From positions 310,001 to 374,000 of the forward strand of contig CAVOXT010000005.1 of the NCBI GenBank assembly GCA_963700495.1: 64,000 nucleotides of DNA, given 5' to 3'. Shown here piece after piece: positions 59,758-64,000 of this stretch. The notes beneath the pieces are model-generated. The model was given only the letters and a program-made list of their open reading frames with translations, was not told where the DNA came from and made no database searches. Each line of letters opens with the position of its first letter. The first letter of the stretch is position 1. Position numbers and translations under genes: made by a program. The stretch comes from JACCTU01 sp963700495. GTDB taxonomy: Bacteria > Actinomycetota > Thermoleophilia > Gaiellales > Gaiellaceae.

Positions 59758-61368
59758 GTGCGCCGCTGGCTCCCGCTGGTCATCCTCGCCGCGGCCCAGT
59801 TCGTGATGGTGCTCGACTCGAGCGTGATGAACGTCTCGATCTCGCAGATCGTCGCCGACCTCGACACGACCGTTACGGGCGTGCAGCTCGCGATCACCGC
59901 GTACACGCTCGTGATGGCGGCGTTCATGCTCGTGGGTGCGAAGCTCGGCGACATCTGGGGTCGCGACCGGGCGTTCGCGCTCGGCCTCGGGGTGTACGGG
60001 CTCGGATCGCTGACGACGGCGCTGAGCCCGAACCTCTATGTCCTCCTGTTCGGCTGGTCGCTCGTCGAGGGGCTCGGTGCCGTGCTCGTGATCCCGGCCA
60101 TCGCCGCCCTGATTGCCGCCAACTACCAGGGGAAGCAGCGGGCGCTCGCCTACGGGATCGTCGGCGGCGTCGCTGGCGCCGCCATTGCCGTCGGCCCAGT
60201 GATCGGCGGCTTTGTGACGACCTACTACTCCTGGCGGCTCGTGTTCGTCGGCGAAGTCGTGATCGTCCTTGGCATTCTCCTCGTGCGCAAGCGAATGCAG
60301 CCGTCGCCTCGGCCCGACCATCCGCCGAAGCTCGACGTAGTCGGTGCGGCCTTGTCCGCCGCCGGCCTGGGCCTGATCGTCTTCGGGATTCTCCAGAGCA
60401 GCTCGTGGGGTTGGGTGCATCCGGTCGATGCGCCCACGATCGCCGGCAACGAGATCACCCCGTTCGGGTTCTCCGTGGTGCCGTTCCTGATCGTCGGCGG
60501 CGTCTTCCTCCTCTGGTTCTTTGCAGGATGGGAGGAGCGGCGGGAGCGGCTCGGTCGGGACACGTTGCTCGAGCGCGCGCTGCTCCGCATCGAGTCGCTC
60601 CGCGCGGGCCTGGCCTCCCTGATGTCTCAGCAACTCGTGCTGATGGGCACCTTCTTCGTCCTTCCCGTCTACCTCCAGGTCGTCCTGGGTCTCGACGCCT
60701 TCGAGACCGGCAAGCGGCTGCTGCCGATGTCGATCACGATGCTCATCGCCGCGCTCGCCGGCCCGAGGCTCAGTGCCCGGCTCGCACCGAGGATGGTCGT
60801 GCAGATCGGCTTTCTCGGGATGGTGGTCGCCGCGCTCGTCCTCGTCGGCACGATCGACGTCACCCTCAACGAGACGGGGTTCAAGGTCGCGCTCGCGCTG
60901 TTCGGTGTCGGGGCCGGCCTGTTGATGTCGCAGCTCGGCAACGTGATCATGTCCTCGGCCCCGCCGGAGAGCACGAACGAGGCAGGTGGTCTGCAGGGGA
61001 CGGCGCAGAATCTCGGCGCCTCGCTCGGGACCGCCCTGATCGGCTCCATCTTGCTCGCCGGGCTGCTCAGCGGCTTCTCGACGCGTATCGCGGAGAACCC
61101 GTCGCTGTCGGAGCCCGTTCGCACCCAGATCACGGCCGCGACCGAGCAGGGGATCGAGATCGTCACGACCGAGCAGGCGCACGCTGCCGCGATCTCGGCC
61201 GGTCTGACGCCCGCCGAGGCGGACGCGGTCACGGCTGACTACGCCGACGCACAGCTCGAGGCGCTGAAGAAGGCGATGCTCGGAGTGGCGCTCCTGGCGC
61301 TCCTCGCCATCCTGTTCACACGCCGTTTGCCGGGGAAACCGGCTACGACGGCGCCGCCCTCGGCTTGA
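59758..61368 (+). CDS. DHA2 family MFS drug exporter (14 TM)
   Basis: 536 residues from GTG 59758. DHA2 landmarks: FVMVLDSSVMNVSISQIVADL (motif D1, LDSSVMN), VGAKLGDIWGRDRAF (motif A), IPAIAALIAANYQGKQRALAYG, and motif C GGVAGAAIAVGPVIGGFVTTYYSWRLVF. Near the end GGLQGTAQNLGASLGTALIGSI. Proton-driven export of drugs or lipids. TTGA overlap with the small gene after it. The C-terminal 60 residues include an extra periplasmic loop rich in Ala and Glu. Confidence 0.9.
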   Translation: MRRWLPLVILAAAQFVMVLDSSVMNVSISQIVADLDTTVTGVQLAITAYTLVMAAFMLVGAKLGDIWGRDRAFALGLGVYGLGSLTTALSPNLYVLLFGWSLVEGLGAVLVIPAIAALIAANYQGKQRALAYGIVGGVAGAAIAVGPVIGGFVTTYYSWRLVFVGEVVIVLGILLVRKRMQPSPRPDHPPKLDVVGAALSAAGLGLIVFGILQSSSWGWVHPVDAPTIAGNEITPFGFSVVPFLIVGGVFLLWFFAGWEERRERLGRDTLLERALLRIESLRAGLASLMSQQLVLMGTFFVLPVYLQVVLGLDAFETGKRLLPMSITMLIAALAGPRLSARLAPRMVVQIGFLGMVVAALVLVGTIDVTLNETGFKVALALFGVGAGLLMSQLGNVIMSSAPPESTNEAGGLQGTAQNLGASLGTALIGSILLAGLLSGFSTRIAENPSLSEPVRTQITAATEQGIEIVTTEQAHAAAISAGLTPAEADAVTADYADAQLEALKKAMLGVALLALLAILFTRRLPGKPATTAPPSA

Positions 61369-61580
61369 CCCGGGAGTACCCAGATGCCCGTGTCGTCCGT
61401 TCTGAAGACATGTGCATCCGGTGCGAAGCAGAGACCCCGAGGGAGCTCTGCACGTACTGCGCGACCCTGACACGGATCGAGACGGAGCGCGGCTTCGTGC
61501 TGATCGACGTGTACCTGCGCAAGTGGGACGCGTTCGGGCGCTGGAACGATGCGCACCCGGCCGCGCCTGCTGCCGGCTGA
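61365..61580 (+). CDS. Small protein with CxxC motifs, coupled to the MFS gene
   Basis: 71 residues if TTG 61365 (TTGA overlap with the MFS stop) is used; ATG 61410 gives 56. Conserved-looking core: MCIRCEAETPRELCTYCATLTRIETERGF with Cys-x2-Cys and Cys-x2-Cys, then DVYLRKWDAFGRWND. A zinc-knuckle-like small protein. The overlap and same strand suggest cotranscription with the exporter. No family known. Confidence 0.65.
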   Translation: MTREYPDARVVRSEDMCIRCEAETPRELCTYCATLTRIETERGFVLIDVYLRKWDAFGRWNDAHPAAPAAG

Positions 61581-61584
61581 GCCG

Positions 61585-61610
61585 TAGGAGGGTTTGACGA
61601 AACCCTCCTA
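61585..61610. terminator. Bidirectional terminator
   Basis: TAGGAGGGTTT - GACG - AAACCCTCCTA, a perfect 11-bp inverted repeat between convergent genes. It includes the stop codon of the minus-strand flavoprotein gene. Confidence 0.85.
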
Positions 61611-62960
61611 GACGAGCGCCCGCTCCGCCGCGGCCTTCACGCCCTCGCCCCAGGAGGGGTAGACGTGGTGCGCGGCGGCGAGATCGTCGACGGTGACGCC
61701 GAAGCGCAACGAGAGCGCGAGCCCTTGCACGACGTCACTCGCGTTGCGGCTGACGACGTGGATCCCGAGCACCTTGCGCGACGTCCGCTCGTACACGACC
61801 TTGTAGAGACCGTGCCGCTCGGCGACGTACTGCGAGCGTGTGACCGACGTGACAGGGTGCGTCACGGTGCCGACGTCGTGACCTTGCCCGCGCGCGTCGT
61901 GCTCGGTCAGGCCGACGGCCCCGAGCTCCGGATCCGTGAAGATCGCGGTCGGGAGGACCGAGTAGTCGGCGGCGCGCCCGTTCGAGCCGAACATGTCCTC
62001 GACTGCGATGCGCGCCTGGTACTGCGCGATCGGCGTGAACTGGTGCTCGCCGGTGACGTCCCCCGCGGCCCAGATCCCACCGACGCTCGTTCGCATGCGC
62101 TCGTTGACCGCGATACCCCCGCGGTGCGTTCGCGCGCCGATCCGCTCGAGGTCGAGCCCTTCGACGTTCGGCACGCGACCCGAGGCGAGCAGGACTTGCT
62201 CGCACTCGATCGTTCGCCCATCTGAGAGCGCCGCCGCGCCGCCCTCGAAGCGCTCGACCGTGGTTCCGGTGACGATCTCGATTCCCTCCTCCTCGAGCGC
62301 GGCTGTGAGCGCCGCCGTCGCGTCGGCATCGGAGCGTGGTGAGATCCGCGGCGCGCTCTGCACGAGCGTCACGCGCGAACCGAACCGCGCGAAGATCTGC
62401 GCGAACTCGAGCCCGACGGGTCCACCGCCGAGGACGAGCAGCGACGAGGGGAGCTCGTCGAGGTCGAGCGCCGAGACGTGATCGATCCAGCCGAGCTCCG
62501 CGAGCCCCGGGATCGGCGGAACCGCGGTGCGCGATCCGGTGGCGATCAGGATGCGATCCGCGGTCAGCTCTTCCTCGCCGGCGCGAATCGTGCGCGCGTC
62601 GACGAACGTCGCCTCGGCGGTGAACGTGTCGTAGCCGTTCTGGCGCAGGTCTGCGACCCACCGCTCCTGCTCCTTGAGGAGGGTCTTCTTCCAGGCGTGG
62701 ATCGCGCCGAGGTTCGCGCGCTCGGGGGCAGTGCCGAGCCCGATCCTCGGCCCGATCGTCCGCAGGTCGCGGTGCAGCTCGGCCGCGACGAGGTAGGCCT
62801 TCGTCGGCTTGCACGCGATGTTCGGGCAGGACCCGCCCCAGCGCTCCCGCTCCACGAGCGCGACCTTCGCGCCGAACTCGGCCGAGGCCTTGCGTGCGGC
62901 ATCTCTTGCCGCGGAGCCCGAGCCGAGCACGATCAGGTCGTAGCGTTCCGGCCCCGGCAT
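61608..62960 (-). CDS. Pyridine nucleotide-disulphide oxidoreductase (Lpd/MerA/mycothione-reductase-like)
   Basis: 450 residues from ATG 62960. FAD motif VLGSGSAARDAARKA (GSGSAA rather than GxGxxG), redox disulphide in WGGSCPNIACKPTKA (CxxxxC), NAD(P) motif VLGGGPVGLEFAQIFARFG, second FAD motif IWAAGDVTG, and C-terminal HHVYPSWGEG in place of the usual HAHPT. The last change (acid/base His followed by YPS) sets it apart from dihydrolipoamide dehydrogenases; no MerA Cys pair. Reduces an unknown disulphide or acts as a soluble reductase. Confidence 0.85.
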   Translation of the reverse strand: MPGPERYDLIVLGSGSAARDAARKASAEFGAKVALVERERWGGSCPNIACKPTKAYLVAAELHRDLRTIGPRIGLGTAPERANLGAIHAWKKTLLKEQERWVADLRQNGYDTFTAEATFVDARTIRAGEEELTADRILIATGSRTAVPPIPGLAELGWIDHVSALDLDELPSSLLVLGGGPVGLEFAQIFARFGSRVTLVQSAPRISPRSDADATAALTAALEEEGIEIVTGTTVERFEGGAAALSDGRTIECEQVLLASGRVPNVEGLDLERIGARTHRGGIAVNERMRTSVGGIWAAGDVTGEHQFTPIAQYQARIAVEDMFGSNGRAADYSVLPTAIFTDPELGAVGLTEHDARGQGHDVGTVTHPVTSVTRSQYVAERHGLYKVVYERTSRKVLGIHVVSRNASDVVQGLALSLRFGVTVDDLAAAHHVYPSWGEGVKAAAERALV

Positions 62961-62990
62961 CGCCGGACTGTAACCCGCGACGTACTCGAG

Positions 62991-63111
62991 CTACTTGCGG
63001 GTCTTCGCGGCGCTCGCCCCGCTGCCGATCTGGGCCTGGCAGCGCCAGTATTCGACGTTCGCGCGGACGCCGGCCGAAGCGCAGGATGCGCCGCAGATTC
63101 ACGTTCAGCAT
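62991..63111 (-). CDS. Possible tiny basic protein with a frame break (doubtful)
   Basis: ATG 63111 reads MLNVNLRRILRFGRRP. If one base near nt 63065 is extra, the next frame continues ANVEYWRCQAQIGSG and ends AAKTRK before TAG. Both halves look protein-like and the whole would be 39-40 residues, but neither part has a known family and there is no clear ribosome site. Otherwise this 190-bp gap is empty. Confidence 0.2.
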
Positions 63112-63150
63112 CGGCGTGCTGCACCGGCCGAGCATCCCCCGGTCGAGCCG

Positions 63151-63999
63151 TCAGCGCAGGCCGCCGCGCTCGTGGTGCGCGCGGAAGAAGTTCTCGGAAC
63201 CGGCCGTCGCCATCGCCGCCGACGCGCTGATCTCGAGTGCGAGAGTCGCGGCGGCCACGATCTGCGCGAAGCGGTAGACCTTCCCCGCTCCCGCGCAGCC
63301 CATCAGCGCGAGCCACGAGCGTGCGTACGGCAGCGTCGTACCGCCGCCCACCGTCGCGACCTCGAGGCCAGGCAGGCGGATCGAGGCGTTCAGACCACCC
63401 TCGCCGGTGCGCCGGCCGACGCCGTGCGACATCGAGCTCGTCCCGACCATTCCGAGGTCCTGTCCGGTCGCCGCGAAGATCGCGGCGATCGCGGACGCGG
63501 GAGTGAACGCGACCGACTGCATGCCGGACGCGGCCGCCCCGTGCGTGCCCGCCCACGCAAGCTCGAGCAGGTCGTCGACGGTCGTCCGCAGCACGCGCCG
63601 CACCGCGTCGTCCGTGAGCGTCGCCTCGGCGATCACCGTCTTGCCGTGGCCGCTCTGGAAGTACTCGTAGGACGGTTTCTTGTCGCCGCCCATGTTGGCC
63701 TCGAGAACGACGCGGTCGATCTCGACCGGCGCCCGCTCGCGCACGTAGCCCATGTTGAGGAGGTACGAGTTGCGCGTCATCATGTTCGCGCCGACCGCGT
63801 CGCCCGTCGTCCAGCGCCACAGGACGTGGCACATCGGGCCGACGACGTGCGTCTTCACCTCCCGCAGCTTCGCCCAGCGGGACAGCGAGGGGTCGTCGAT
63901 CGACTCGAGCCAGGACCGGATCGCGGGGAGCTCCTCCTCGAGCCACCGCGCGAGCGCGACCGCGTCGCCGGTGGACTTGCAGATGAAGCAACTTGCTCT
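63151..63999 (-). CDS. Hydroxymethylglutaryl-CoA reductase, 5' part outside the window
   Basis: The frame is open to the right edge; 282 residues are visible. Class I-type catalytic set: TGDAVGANMMTRNSY (substrate-binding Asp), LEANMGGDKKPSYEYF (catalytic Lys in GDKKPS), ATGQDLGMVGTSSM (catalytic Asp in GQD) and LEVATVGGGTTLPYARSWLALMG (G-G-G-T), with His in FRAHHERGG near the end. Reduces HMG-CoA to mevalonate with NADPH. The gene implies a mevalonate route or a private isoprenoid cluster, which is uncommon in actinobacteria; no other mevalonate gene is visible here. Confidence 0.88.
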   Translation of the reverse strand, partial: RASCFICKSTGDAVALARWLEEELPAIRSWLESIDDPSLSRWAKLREVKTHVVGPMCHVLWRWTTGDAVGANMMTRNSYLLNMGYVRERAPVEIDRVVLEANMGGDKKPSYEYFQSGHGKTVIAEATLTDDAVRRVLRTTVDDLLELAWAGTHGAAASGMQSVAFTPASAIAAIFAATGQDLGMVGTSSMSHGVGRRTGEGGLNASIRLPGLEVATVGGGTTLPYARSWLALMGCAGAGKVYRFAQIVAAATLALEISASAAMATAGSENFFRAHHERGGLR

Positions 64000-64000
64000 G

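Overview
The window is one stretch of very GC-rich (roughly 68-70 percent by eye), gene-dense bacterial chromosome. GTG and TTG starts are frequent, and neighbouring genes often share a 4-nt stop/start overlap. The gene set is actinobacterial in flavour: a WhiG/FliA-type sigma factor, an EF-G-like GTPase beside it, AfsR/BTAD and LuxR-ATPase regulators, a PadR repressor, deazaflavin and PPOX-type flavoproteins, DUF4242 and DUF1269 proteins, and HMG-CoA reductase. With the many secreted Pro/Asn-rich proteins, this suggests an uncultivated or poorly sampled Actinomycetota of the Thermoleophilia type (Gaiellales/Solirubrobacterales). That assignment is inference; there is no rRNA in the window.

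Region 1 (1-6059) is the most unusual part. Four secreted or membrane-anchored proteins lie in a row: a Pro-rich protein with two TW(I/V)WNW...NC motifs, one NTN-IR-SPG module and a C-terminal membrane anchor; a protein of about 780 residues made of eight full and one partial Asn/Gln/Ser repeats with a vicinal-cysteine motif; a small Pro-rich anchored protein; and an Ig-like/FN3 protein. I propose a surface-fibre (functional-amyloid-like) locus with a major subunit, a possible nucleator and anchors. Region 2 (6056-18747) holds metabolism (MFS exporter, enoyl-CoA hydratase, DapA-like lyase, FAD oxidoreductase, acyl-CoA carboxylase beta subunit, cupin), two receiver-only response regulators and three secreted proteins: two HExxH proteins and an RTX-repeat protein. 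Region 3 (18824-25058, minus strand) is a tightly overlapped cassette of two ABC ATPase/permease pairs. It is followed by a TIR - transmembrane - 14-blade WD40 protein that keeps the SARM1-like glutamate.

Region 4 (25110-35181) is mostly housekeeping: tRNA-Trp, sigma factor, EF-G-like protein, PPOX protein, PadR with its operator, aldehyde dehydrogenase, GNAT, NHL-propeller protein and RNase HI. Region 5 (35201-55026) looks like a worn genomic island. It starts at an intact tRNA-Gly(GCC) and ends at a 32-nt copy of that tRNA's 3' end (30/32 identical, direct orientation). It carries threonine catabolism (tdh-kbl), stress and envelope proteins, two large ATPase regulators, remnants of FtsH and an alcohol dehydrogenase, and an inner 3' fragment of a tRNA-Asp. 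No integrase remains. Region 6 (55306-64000) returns to chromosome-like content: a dead YcaQ-type gene, an alpha/beta hydrolase, a ferritin-like protein, tRNA-Cys, a DHA2 MFS exporter, a Lpd/MerA-like flavoprotein and a truncated HMG-CoA reductase.

Two sequence-wide oddities need care. First, at least 18 frame breaks interrupt otherwise well-conserved proteins in 11 genes, and about 16 of them are single-base gains. This could be residual insertion error in the assembly, decay, or (less likely) +1 frameshifting. Second, two genes have no canonical start but have ATA exactly overlapping the upstream stop (ATAG, ATAA), mirroring the ATGA/GTGA/TTGA overlaps used elsewhere in the window.
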